A stretch of 64,000 bases of DNA from an uncultured Oscillospiraceae bacterium (lineage in GTDB: Bacteria > Bacillota > Clostridia > Oscillospirales > Oscillospiraceae), in contig CAJUQD010000009.1 in the NCBI GenBank assembly GCA_910588105.1, forward strand, positions 1 to 64,000, given 5' to 3'. A program made the position numbers and the translations under genes. Position 1 is the first letter of the stretch; every line of letters begins with the position of its first letter. The notes beneath the pieces are model-generated. The model searched no databases and had not been told where the DNA came from. It saw only the letters and a list, made by a program, of their open reading frames with translations. Below, piece by piece: positions 6,839 through 14,789 of the stretch.

Positions 6839-7612
6839 TCACCGGCGGGTGTTCTTTCGATAGAGATGGTACAGGCCTTTTACCAGCAGGTCGTGGTCGT
6901 ATCTGATCTCCCTTCTGCAAAGCCGGTACAGGGCAGGGACACGGCCCCCTGTGGCCACCACTGTGGCGGCCGGGCTTCCCGCCGCCGCCTCCAGGGACTC
7001 TATCACCCGGTCAAAGGCGCCGCTATAGCCATACAAAACCCCCGCCCGCATGGCATCTACCGTATTGCGCCCCAAAGGCGTATCCACTTGCGCCATAGAA
7101 ATCTGCGGAAGCTGGGCCCCATTCCGAGACAAGGCCTCCAGGGCAATGTCCACACCGGGCATGATGGCGCAGCCCTCAAAGGTGTTGGCGCTCATGTAAG
7201 AGAAGGTAACCGCAGTGCGGGAGTTGATGACAATGGCAGGAGTCGGATAAAGAACCGAGACTGCCACGGCGGAGGCCACAATATCGCTGCCCAGCTGGTT
7301 GTGAATTTCCGCCTTGATATTCAGCCCCGTTTTCAGCCCTGGCCCCACAACCAAGGGAGGCTTGCCAGTAAGCCTTCGGAGGGTACGAATATATGTGCCG
7401 GTGACAGGGGGCACCACGCTGGACAAAATGGCCCCATCCACTCCGCTCAGCTCTGCTTGGTAGAGGTGAAACACCCCTATCAGGTCAATGGCGCAGCGGT
7501 CATCGGTCATTTTGGAGTCAGTCTCCAGTTCCGACTGGAAGGACGGCATTCCCTCCCCGTTAAACAGTGCGATGGTGGTACGGATATTGCCAATGTCAAT
7601 GGCCAAAATCAT
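6839..7612 (-). CDS. coaX: Type III pantothenate kinase-like protein, altered active-site motif
   Basis: At 257 residues it has the length and overall layout of CoaX, which phosphorylates pantothenate in the first step of coenzyme A synthesis. It has the N-terminal DIGN loop (6-9), PLVVGPGLKTGLNI (86-99), PGV (152-154) and a late NTVDAMRAGVLYGY (183-196). Two conserved motifs differ. The family GADR reads GSDI (108-111). The family VDFGTATT reads INSRTAVT (129-136), losing an acidic residue and a glycine. It may be a diverged kinase or a non-catalytic paralogue. The start at 7612 is used because an AGAAGG motif precedes it and the family begins there; extension to 7723 lacks support. Confidence 0.8.
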   Translation of the reverse strand: MILAIDIGNIRTTIALFNGEGMPSFQSELETDSKMTDDRCAIDLIGVFHLYQAELSGVDGAILSSVVPPVTGTYIRTLRRLTGKPPLVVGPGLKTGLNIKAEIHNQLGSDIVASAVAVSVLYPTPAIVINSRTAVTFSYMSANTFEGCAIMPGVDIALEALSRNGAQLPQISMAQVDTPLGRNTVDAMRAGVLYGYSGAFDRVIESLEAAAGSPAATVVATGGRVPALYRLCRREIRYDHDLLVKGLYHLYRKNTRR

Positions 7613-7731
7613 GTCCTTCTCCCCTTTCCGCCTTTTATTATACACTGATTTATCCATTCTGTCACCTGGCAAAAAACAGAGGTGGGATATTCTTTCATAC
7701 TGTCCATACAGGCAGCCGTGCATAACGCAAT

Positions 7732-7758
7732 GGGCGGCGCGGTAAAACCGCGCCGCCC
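7732..7758. terminator. GC-rich hairpin between the SPOCS/LysM and coaX-like genes
   Basis: A perfect 12-bp stem GGGCGGCGCGGT/ACCGCGCCGCCC (7732-7743 with 7747-7758) lies 43 bases past the stop of the minus-strand SPOCS/LysM gene. It probably ends that transcript, although the following T-tract is weak. Confidence 0.65.
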
Positions 7759-7801
7759 TATTCCCAGGCAGAATACTCTGATTATACTTCTAGATACCCC
7801 G

Positions 7802-9313
7802 TCAGGTTCTTCTGGCCGGGATGAGCAGCAGCGTGCCCGCCTCCGCCTCTTCTCCGGGCAGAGTGTTGGCGCAGCGGATATCGTCCACTGTGGAGCCACA
7901 GGCTTTTGCGATATCCCACAGCGCCTCCCCCCGCTCCACCCGGCGGATAACCACCGACGGCCTGGGGCCCTTCTCTTTCACCTCGCTGGGCTTCACATCG
8001 GTGACACAGGCCGCCTGCTCTTCCCGGGTGATGGTCCAGGAAAACTCCGCTTCGAAACGTACTTCCAGTCCGCCGGTGACAGGAACGGCAGTGGCCTCCC
8101 CCACTGTCCGGCATCGGCAGGCACACTCGCAGCCTTCCGGCAAATCCACCCGGCAGGTGACAGGAATTTCCGTCTCCACACCGCAAAGGGCGTCGTCCTC
8201 GCTGAGATAGACCGTGCAGGCATTCACCTGTGCCGTGAACTCCATGCCTCCCTCTGCCGGGGCTCCCGCCAAAGAGGACACGGCAGCGGCGCAGTCCAGC
8301 ACCTGTTTGGCCGGAATGCCCGATTCACAAAGTTTCCTGCCCAGCTCCCGTCTGGCAGACCGCTCTGCCAGGGTACACAATCGGACGGGAGATCGCTCCA
8401 CGTCGATGGGTGTACCCACGCAATAGGCGTCGCTGATAAGTTCCACATTCCGGCGCTCCCAGACTGCCGCCTGGGCCAACAGCTCCAGAGCGGCCTCCAG
8501 CTCCCCTTCACGGGCACGGCAATCCGCATTTTTCAGCGTTACCGTTACCTCGGGCTCCGCCTCGTCGGGCACTTCGCCAATGTCCAGGATCTGGGAGTAC
8601 GGAAGTTCAAACCTGGCCTGGTAAACACCCTCCCCGGAGCGGTATATTGTCGAGAGCTGCACGTCCCCCTTGAGCACCAGCTTTTTGCCGATGAACTTGG
8701 CGTCCGCTGTCCCCAGCTCCGCCCGGCAGGCAAGCAGCTCCTCGATCTCCGGGCGGGAGGCCGGGGGACGGAGCACGTCAGAAAATGCAAAGGTTTTTTC
8801 CGTCACGCTTGGTATCACGCAGCATTTTCTCGTCCTAATCAGCTTTTGCACCCCGTCGTCCACACCCCCTGTCAGGTCTGCGGACAGCTCCCGGCACTCC
8901 TTTTCATAGGCTGCCGCCCACACCGATACATTTACACGCACCAGAATTTTCCTGGGATTAATGGTGCGGGCATCCGCCGATGGAGCTTGCAGATCGGCCA
9001 GCACCGGGCATCCGGCGTGGAATCTGGGATCGTCCCGAATGCACTGAATGGGGATTGCCACCTCCAATGCCCGGGCCAACTCCTCTCCCTCGGGTATGTA
9101 CAGCACCGTCACCTTTGCCGTTCCATTGAGGCGGAGCGTCCCTTCCCCCAATTCCTTATCCTTGAGAAAAACTTTGGCCGATGCCGACACAATACGGGCA
9201 ATGTCCGGGCAAGCGTCGGGCACGATGCTCTCCAGCGTCTCCTCCTGGTTGAACATCATCTGCGCCGCGCTGCGGTAGCCTTCCAGCGTGACGCGATGCA
9301 GATCCATATTCAT
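7802..9313 (-). CDS. SPOCS (DUF3794) and LysM domain protein, probable spore coat component
   Basis: This 503-residue protein has repeated DUF3794/SPOCS domains (about residues 30-160, 170-290 and 320-440), the fold also found in spore morphogenesis proteins such as SpoVID. A C-terminal LysM peptidoglycan-binding domain (about 455-500, with VERGEALWDIAKACG) follows. It has no signal peptide, as expected for a mother-cell coat protein. GAGG lies 5 bases before the ATG. A sigma-E-like promoter sits 33 bases upstream, supporting sporulation-stage expression in the mother cell. The gene is monocistronic. The family assignment is firm; the coat role is inferred from domains and promoter. Confidence 0.88.
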   Translation of the reverse strand: MNMDLHRVTLEGYRSAAQMMFNQEETLESIVPDACPDIARIVSASAKVFLKDKELGEGTLRLNGTAKVTVLYIPEGEELARALEVAIPIQCIRDDPRFHAGCPVLADLQAPSADARTINPRKILVRVNVSVWAAAYEKECRELSADLTGGVDDGVQKLIRTRKCCVIPSVTEKTFAFSDVLRPPASRPEIEELLACRAELGTADAKFIGKKLVLKGDVQLSTIYRSGEGVYQARFELPYSQILDIGEVPDEAEPEVTVTLKNADCRAREGELEAALELLAQAAVWERRNVELISDAYCVGTPIDVERSPVRLCTLAERSARRELGRKLCESGIPAKQVLDCAAAVSSLAGAPAEGGMEFTAQVNACTVYLSEDDALCGVETEIPVTCRVDLPEGCECACRCRTVGEATAVPVTGGLEVRFEAEFSWTITREEQAACVTDVKPSEVKEKGPRPSVVIRRVERGEALWDIAKACGSTVDDIRCANTLPGEEAEAGTLLLIPARRT

Positions 9314-9345
9314 GACTTCCTCTCCCTTACACGTATTCTGTGCCT

Positions 9346-9374
9346 ACTATATGAGAAAGCCGACCCGGATATTC
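9346..9374 (-). promoter_or_regulatory. Sigma-E-like sporulation promoter
   Basis: On the minus strand GAATATC (9368-9374), 14 bases, then CATATAGT (9346-9353). The Bacillus subtilis sigma-E consensus is KMATATT-N14-CATACANT, so the match is 6 of 7 and 7 of 8 with the right spacing. It lies just upstream of the SPOCS/LysM gene. Confidence 0.6.
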
Positions 9375-9664
9375 TTGTGTCGTAGATTCCCCTCCCTCAC
9401 TCCATACGGAAAATTTTGCGCATCAGGCCGCACAGCGCTTTTGGAAATTTTACTACCATGACCCGCATGAAACCGCCCCCCCCTCTCTCGCTGCCGATGA
9501 TAATCCAGCATATGTGAAGGGGGGCTGTCCTGTTCATTCATTTTGTGCGAAAAATTTTGCGTCTGAGCTGTTAAATTGAAAGATTCTTGACCGCCTTCTT
9601 CTTCGATTTTATTTTTTGCACAGAAAAAGAGACTCGAATTTGGTAATGTTGTCTAGTCTGGCCC

Positions 9665-9693
9665 TTCCATTTTACACTCTACTATAGTATACT
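9665..9693 (+). promoter_or_regulatory. Candidate promoter of the 35-codon gene
   Basis: TTCCAT (9665-9670) and TATACT (9688-9693) are 17 bases apart, ending 25 bases before the start codon. The -10 is good and the -35 poor. Confidence 0.45.
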
Positions 9694-9718
9694 AACCCAC
9701 GAAAGGAGGCGGTACACC

Positions 9719-9826
9719 ATGCTTGACAGCAATGCCCTCATGGAGCTGCAAGAACGTAGCGGCGGGAATAGCCGCGAGATGGACGTCTTTTGCTACATGG
9801 CCTACTATCCTTACCTGAACGCCTGA
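9719..9826 (+). CDS. 35-residue orphan small protein
   Basis: A short plus-strand gene with a full set of signals: a candidate promoter 25 bases upstream, a strong AAGGAGG about 10 bases before the ATG, and a strong terminator 88 bases after the stop. The product begins MLDSNALMELQER, has a polar middle with GGNS, and ends in an aromatic tail containing one cysteine and several tyrosines (CYMAYYPYLNA). There is no signal peptide or membrane segment. I recognise no family. It could be a regulatory peptide, a precursor of a modified peptide or a small structural protein; no modification enzyme is adjacent. Confidence 0.55.
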   Translation: MLDSNALMELQERSGGNSREMDVFCYMAYYPYLNA

Positions 9827-9914
9827 CAGGGTTTGGTCGATCAGCACAACTGACTGAGGCGCAAAAACCGGGCAGATTCCACCAAAAGTCCGCTTTTAAT
9901 ACAATAGAATAAAG

Positions 9915-9954
9915 AAATTCGCCCCTCTGAGCCAGCTCAGAGGGGCGAATTTTT
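9915..9954 (+). terminator. Strong terminator after the 35-codon gene
   Basis: A perfect 17-bp stem (9915-9931 with 9936-9952) ends in a run of T. An A-rich left flank may also let it serve the convergent rsgA gene on the minus strand. Confidence 0.9.
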
Positions 9955-10006
9955 ATATTTTCCACCTTGCCGGTGATAATTTTACTTACGAGTCTTCGCA
10001 CCCCAG

Positions 10007-10906
10007 TTATTGCTCCAGTTTCTTATTTTTTGCCAACTTCCAATCTGGGAACTCCTTGGCCTGTTCATATAAGCGAACATAGCTGTTATGGCGGCTGGGA
10101 AAAATTCTCCCCGCCTCCACAGCCGCCCGCACGGCGCATCCCCGCTCCTTCACATGGGCGCACCCCTGAAACCGGCAGACATCCAGATAGGGTGCAAACT
10201 CCCGGAACGCGGCAGCCAGCTTTTCTTTTGGAACGGCTTCCATCTGATCTGCATCGAAGGAGGAAAAACCCGGCGTATCCGCCACCAATCCCCCTGCCAC
10301 GGAAAAAAGCTCCACATGGCGGGTGGTGTGTCTGCCCCGGCCCAGCTTTTCGCTGACCCCGCCCACCTCCAGCCCAAAGCCTGGCTGGATGGCATTCAAA
10401 AGGCTGGATTTCCCCACCCCTGAATTTCCTGTAAAGGCAGATACCTTTTCGGTAATTGCAGCGGTCAGCTCATCTAACCCCTCCCCCGTTTCCGCACTCA
10501 CCTGAAGCGCAGTGAATCCCGCGCTACGGTACAGCCCCATTAGCTCATCCGCCTGCTTCAAATCGCACTTGTTAAAGACAATGAGGGGTTCGCAGCCCTT
10601 CCACTCCGCTATGGCAGCCATGCGGTCTATGAGGAACGGGTCAGTGACCGGCACGGCCTCAGAGCACACAATCACCATCTGGTCGATATTGGCTACAGCG
10701 GGGCGCTGAAACTGGTTTTTCCGGGGGCAGACTGCGTCCACCATCCCTGTCCCCTCTTCGGTGAGGGTGATATCCACCCAATCTCCTACCAGCGGGGTAA
10801 TTCTCTGGTGGCGCAGCTTGCCCCGCCCCCGGCAGGGTATATCCCGTCCAGTCCCTGCGTCCACGTAGTAAAATCCGCTCAGGGCTTTGATAATCCGTCC
10901 TGTCAT
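10007..10906 (-). CDS. rsgA: Ribosome small subunit-dependent GTPase RsgA
   Basis: RsgA checks and releases maturing 30S subunits, hydrolysing GTP. The circularly permuted GTPase order is visible: NKCD (112-115) comes before the P-loop GNSGVGKS (160-167) and DTPG (210-213). An OB domain occupies the first 65 residues, and a C-terminal zinc motif (CRFQGCAHVKERGC) follows. Its 299 residues are normal. The ATG overlaps the prkC stop by 4 bases (ATGA), so the two are translationally coupled. This is the classical end of the priA-to-rsgA cluster of Firmicutes. Confidence 0.96.
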   Translation of the reverse strand: MTGRIIKALSGFYYVDAGTGRDIPCRGRGKLRHQRITPLVGDWVDITLTEEGTGMVDAVCPRKNQFQRPAVANIDQMVIVCSEAVPVTDPFLIDRMAAIAEWKGCEPLIVFNKCDLKQADELMGLYRSAGFTALQVSAETGEGLDELTAAITEKVSAFTGNSGVGKSSLLNAIQPGFGLEVGGVSEKLGRGRHTTRHVELFSVAGGLVADTPGFSSFDADQMEAVPKEKLAAAFREFAPYLDVCRFQGCAHVKERGCAVRAAVEAGRIFPSRHNSYVRLYEQAKEFPDWKLAKNKKLEQ

Positions 10907-12975
10907 TGCCCGAAGTCCAGGGGATAGCTGTTTACCAGCGTCTCATTGATATAAATGGATACATTTTGCAGACCTGAGCCAGACACCTGCCGGCTGACCG
11001 TGCTGTTCAAGTTGGCGTCCACATTGTTGTCATAAATTGTCTGTTCCCCCACAATAATAGTCACACGGACGCTGCCGCTGTATGCGTTCAAATCCACTGT
11101 AATGGTCTGGGTGCTGGTGGGGACAGCGGCGTCTTGGGTGGGCTCCACTGGCGCGTCGCTCTCTACAGGCGGATCGCTCTCCGAAAGCGCCTCCGATGGT
11201 GTGGGCTCCGGTTCCTCCGGGCCCTTACTGACCCACAGGTCGATGGCCGTGCCCTTATCCACCTTATCCCCAGGGTTCACACTCTGCCAGATCACGCGGC
11301 CCTCAGCGTATTCGTCGCTGTAGTACGCGTCCACCTTACCCACTTCCAAGCCAAGCTGCTTTATCTGGGCTTTGACATCCTCAATGGGCACGTTGATAAA
11401 CGGGATCACCGTAGCCTGCTTCTGCTCAGGACCGGTGCTGATGACAATGGTGACCTCATCGCCCCTCTCCACCTTTATACCGTCAATGGGGGTATAGGAG
11501 ATGACATAGCCTTCCGTAATGGTTTCAGAGGGGGCGTACTCCGTTTTTACCTGTAGTCCCATCTCATTCTGGAGCTTTTGAAGGGCTTGCCGCGCGTCCC
11601 AACCATTTACAGGCGGCATGAACATATTGTCCTCTCCGCCGCTGACGCTCACCGTGATAACCTTGTCGCCCTCCCGCACACGGGTGTTTGCCTCGGGACT
11701 CTGTTCACAGATCTGATTCTCCGGAAACTCTGTACTATAGATCGTTCCCTTCACCTCCAAGGTGAAATCCCCCAGAATACTCTTGTTCTGCTCCAGCTGC
11801 TCCAGGGTATAGCCCAGCAAATTTGGGACGTCGTATTCAGGCGCCTCTGCAAACAGGTCCTTAATAAAGAAATTGATGAGGAAGTAGCCCATTCCCACGA
11901 TAAAAATCAAAATAACCAGAACTGCTGCCACAGCAGGAAGCGCTCCGCCTTGCCGAGGCGGCTCATCGTCATAATCGTATTCGTCCTCCTCCCGTCGGCG
12001 TTCCTTTCTCTCAGGTTGGGATGAGCGCTCCGGCTCCCGGCGTTCCACAGGCACCCGGACAGAGGCGGTAATGACCTTGGCCGGCACTACCATTGTGGGC
12101 TCATCGGCCGCCTCCGCCTTCGGAGCGGCTGCCACCTGAAAATCCGGGTTTTTGCGGAACTCCTTCAAATCGTCCAGCATCTCCTCGGCAGACCCATAAC
12201 GCTGATTCAGTTCCGGGGCCATGGCCTTCATGGTTATAGCCTCCAGGGCGCGGGGTACCTCCGGGTTCAGGTCGCAGGGCGGCACCGGAATGGACTTGAT
12301 ATGCTGGATGGCTACCGCCACCGGGGTATCCCCCTCAAAGGGCAGGCGGCCAGTGAGCATCTCATAGAGCACCACGCCTGCGGAGTAGATGTCGGTACGG
12401 CAGTCCACATGACTTCCCTTGGCTTGCTCTGGGGAAATATAGTGCACCGAACCGATGGCCTCCTGTGTCATGGTGTTCTGGGCCGCGCTGGCCAGCTGGG
12501 CAATACCGAAGTCTGTAACCTTTACGCTGCCGTCCCGAAGGACCATGATGTTGTGGGGCTTGATATCCCGGTGGATGATGCCCCGGCCATGGGCGTGGCT
12601 CAACGCCCGCATGATCTGGGTGATAAAGTGCTGCGCCTCACGCCAATTCAAGGGAGTCCCCCGGCGCTGCATATACTGCTTGAGCGTCAGCCCGTCAATG
12701 AGTTCCATGACAATATAGTTCATGCCGTCGGAATTGCTCACATCGTATACGGACACGATATTGGCGTGGGACAGCATGGCCACCGCCTGGGATTCATCAT
12801 GGAAACGACGGCGAAAATCGGCGTCATTGGCCAGTTCCGGCTTTAAAATCTTGATGGCAACCAGCCGGTTGAGCCGATGGTCACGGGCCTTGTATACCAC
12901 CGCCATCCCGCCGGTGCCGATGCACTCCAAAATCTCATACCGATTATCGAGCATTTTACCTATGTATTGATCCAT
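10903..12975 (-). CDS. prkC: PASTA-domain serine/threonine protein kinase
   Basis: This transmembrane Hanks-type kinase senses cell-wall fragments and controls growth, cell-wall synthesis and spore germination in relatives. The kinase domain (about 12-270) has the GTGGMAVVYKA loop, catalytic K42, HRD (135-137) and DFG (155-157). A charged linker leads to one membrane helix (about 346-371). Three PASTA domains follow outside the cell (about 380-450, 450-520, 520-595). A Pro/Ser/Glu spacer and an extra C-terminal beta-rich domain of about 65 residues end the protein. It lies between its phosphatase and rsgA. GGAGG lies 10 bases before the ATG. Confidence 0.96.
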   Translation of the reverse strand: MDQYIGKMLDNRYEILECIGTGGMAVVYKARDHRLNRLVAIKILKPELANDADFRRRFHDESQAVAMLSHANIVSVYDVSNSDGMNYIVMELIDGLTLKQYMQRRGTPLNWREAQHFITQIMRALSHAHGRGIIHRDIKPHNIMVLRDGSVKVTDFGIAQLASAAQNTMTQEAIGSVHYISPEQAKGSHVDCRTDIYSAGVVLYEMLTGRLPFEGDTPVAVAIQHIKSIPVPPCDLNPEVPRALEAITMKAMAPELNQRYGSAEEMLDDLKEFRKNPDFQVAAAPKAEAADEPTMVVPAKVITASVRVPVERREPERSSQPERKERRREEDEYDYDDEPPRQGGALPAVAAVLVILIFIVGMGYFLINFFIKDLFAEAPEYDVPNLLGYTLEQLEQNKSILGDFTLEVKGTIYSTEFPENQICEQSPEANTRVREGDKVITVSVSGGEDNMFMPPVNGWDARQALQKLQNEMGLQVKTEYAPSETITEGYVISYTPIDGIKVERGDEVTIVISTGPEQKQATVIPFINVPIEDVKAQIKQLGLEVGKVDAYYSDEYAEGRVIWQSVNPGDKVDKGTAIDLWVSKGPEEPEPTPSEALSESDPPVESDAPVEPTQDAAVPTSTQTITVDLNAYSGSVRVTIIVGEQTIYDNNVDANLNSTVSRQVSGSGLQNVSIYINETLVNSYPLDFGQ

Positions 12976-12993
12976 GGTAAAAGTTCCTCCTCG

Positions 12994-13731
12994 TCACAGC
13001 TGCGCCAGGACAACGGTCACGTTGTCCGGCGCGCCCCGTTCCAGCACCTGCTTCACCAGCCCCCGGCAGAACTGCTCCGGATCCTCCTCCTGCCTGCTGA
13101 GGCACAGAAGCGTATCATCCTCTAACAAATTACTCAGCCCATCGCTGCACAGCAGCAACCGGCTCCCTGGCCCGGGCGACAGCCTGTTCAGGTCATATTC
13201 CACGCGGCTGTCCACTCCCAGGGCTCGGGTAATCAAGTTCTTCTGGGGATGGATCCGCGCCTGGGCCGGGGTGATTTCCCCCCGGTCCACCAGTAGCTGC
13301 ACCAGCGAATGGTCCACCGTTACCTGGCGGATGGTATCGCTCTCCAGTAAGTATCCCCGGCTGTCTCCCACGTGAACCATATAGGCCGCTCCGGGCAGGA
13401 TAAGGGCGGCCACTAGGGTGGTGCCCATGCCCTCGTAGGCTGGATTTTCCGCACTCAGCCGGAATACCCGTGCGTTAGCCCGGGCGCAGGCGCCTGCCAG
13501 CACCTGTTCCCGCCTGGCTGGATCTTCTGGCATACCCTGGTCCAGCCCCTCTTCCACTGCCGCAGTGAATTCCTCCACGGCCACCGAACTGGCCACGCTG
13601 CCCGCCTGTGCGCCGCCCATGCCATCGCACACCACCAACAGCACAGCATCCTTATCCAGCCATCGGATGGCATAGCTGTCCTGATTGTCCCTTCGGTGGC
13701 AGCCTATATCCGTCACACCACAAACTCTCAA
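12994..13731 (-). CDS. PP2C-type protein phosphatase (Stp/PrpC)
   Basis: This metal-dependent Ser/Thr phosphatase is expected to reverse PrkC phosphorylation. PP2C motifs are clear: RRDNQDS (13-19), VCDGMGG (34-40), VGDSRGYLL, and late CSDGLSN and DNVTVVL carrying metal-binding aspartates. Its 245 residues match the Stp1/IreP group. The start is a TTG at 13731 overlapping the rlmN stop (TTGA), with AGGAGG 7 bases upstream. The gene is followed by prkC after 18 bases. Confidence 0.95.
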   Translation of the reverse strand: MRVCGVTDIGCHRRDNQDSYAIRWLDKDAVLLVVCDGMGGAQAGSVASSVAVEEFTAAVEEGLDQGMPEDPARREQVLAGACARANARVFRLSAENPAYEGMGTTLVAALILPGAAYMVHVGDSRGYLLESDTIRQVTVDHSLVQLLVDRGEITPAQARIHPQKNLITRALGVDSRVEYDLNRLSPGPGSRLLLCSDGLSNLLEDDTLLCLSRQEEDPEQFCRGLVKQVLERGAPDNVTVVLAQL

Positions 13732-14789
13732 GTTAATCCCTCCTCTGGGATATGGGCCTCTCCCTCCATGATACGCCTGCGCCGCAGCTGACCACAGGAG
13801 GCATCAATATCGCCCCCCAGCCTCCGCCGCACTGTAACGGTGATACCGTGGCTTTCCAGCCGCTGCTGAAACTGCCGCACCCGACGGCTGGGCCTCAACG
13901 GCGACTCCGCCACCTCATTCAGGGGAATCAGGTTCACATGCCCCGGCTGGCCCCGCAAAATCCGGGCGAGCTGATCCGCCTGGGCATCAGAGTCGTTTAC
14001 CCCTTCCACCATGGCGTATTCATAGGAGATGCGCCGTCCGGTGGTTTCAAAATACCGACGGCATGTGTCCATGAGCAGCTCCACCCCCACCGCCTGGTTT
14101 ACCGGCATCAGCCGGGAGCGGGTCTCATCGTCCGGGGCATGGAGGGAGACGCTTAATGTTAATTGTAACCCAAGCTGGGCCAGTTTGTCAATTTTGTTTA
14201 CCAGCCCACAGGTTGACAGGGAGATATGCCGCATTCCAATATTCATTCCATCCGGGTGATTTACCAGAGCCAAAAACCGCAAAACGTGGTCAAAATTGTC
14301 CAACGGCTCGCCAATTCCCATCATTACGATATTGGAGATGGTTTCTCCGCTGTCTTTTTCGGTAAATATTACCTGATCCAAAATTTCCGCAGGGTTTAGG
14401 TCACGAACCTTTCCGCCCAAGGTAGAGGCACAGAACACGCACCCCATATTGCACCCCACCTGGCTGGACACGCATACAGTATTCCCATGCTTGTAGCGCA
14501 TCAAAACCGTTTCCACACAATTTCCGTCGCCTAACCGCCACAAGTATTTGATGGTGCCGTCCAGCTTTGACACCTGCTTGCGTTCCACGCTGGGAACGTC
14601 AAGAGCGCACGACCCCTTCAGCCGCTCCCGCAGGGCACGGGGCAGGTTGGTCATCTCATCAAAGGATTCCACACCCTGATGAAGCCAGCGGAACACCTGA
14701 CCAGCCCGGAAATTGGGCTGGCCCAGTTCCTTGAAATACTCGTCCATCTCTTCCCGGCTCATGGATTTCAAATCTGTCAAAGAGCTCAC
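13728..14789 (-). CDS. rlmN: Dual-specificity rRNA/tRNA methyltransferase RlmN
   Basis: This radical SAM enzyme methylates C2 of adenine 2503 in 23S rRNA and adenine 37 in some tRNAs. The iron-sulphur motif CNMGCVFC (C113, C117, C120) is present, as is the late RRRLGGDIDASCGQLR stretch with the acceptor cysteine. Its 353 residues are normal. The start may be GTG 14789, overlapping the rsmB stop, or TTG 14780, which sits 8 bases from AGGGG and has the better spacing. It lies within the fmt-rsmB-rlmN-stp-prkC cluster. Confidence 0.95.
   Translation of the reverse strand: MSSLTDLKSMSREEMDEYFKELGQPNFRAGQVFRWLHQGVESFDEMTNLPRALRERLKGSCALDVPSVERKQVSKLDGTIKYLWRLGDGNCVETVLMRYKHGNTVCVSSQVGCNMGCVFCASTLGGKVRDLNPAEILDQVIFTEKDSGETISNIVMMGIGEPLDNFDHVLRFLALVNHPDGMNIGMRHISLSTCGLVNKIDKLAQLGLQLTLSVSLHAPDDETRSRLMPVNQAVGVELLMDTCRRYFETTGRRISYEYAMVEGVNDSDAQADQLARILRGQPGHVNLIPLNEVAESPLRPSRRVRQFQQRLESHGITVTVRRRLGGDIDASCGQLRRRRIMEGEAHIPEEGLT

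Larger units (their letters stand above)
9314..9718. other. Gene-free stretch between two divergent genes
   Basis: About 400 bases separate the minus-strand SPOCS/LysM gene from the plus-strand 35-codon gene. The left end holds the sigma-E-like promoter and the right end a candidate sigma-A promoter. The middle (about 9380-9640) has no convincing gene; a 64-codon minus frame there lacks a ribosome-binding site. I see no recognisable RNA gene. Confidence 0.5.

Noticed and set aside
7682..9385. A plus-strand open frame of 567 codons
   Set aside because: Antisense to the SPOCS/LysM gene, with no support from start signals.
9347..9541. A 64-codon minus-strand frame in the gap before the 35-codon gene
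   Set aside because: No ribosome-binding site, and it overlaps the sigma-E-like promoter of the next gene.
11249..11270. DnaA-box-like TTATCCAC within prkC
   Set aside because: A single partial match inside a coding region; no cluster or origin features.
13360..13375. A second parS-like site in the phosphatase gene
   Set aside because: CCCACGTGAACC keeps only the central CACGTGAA; too many core mismatches.
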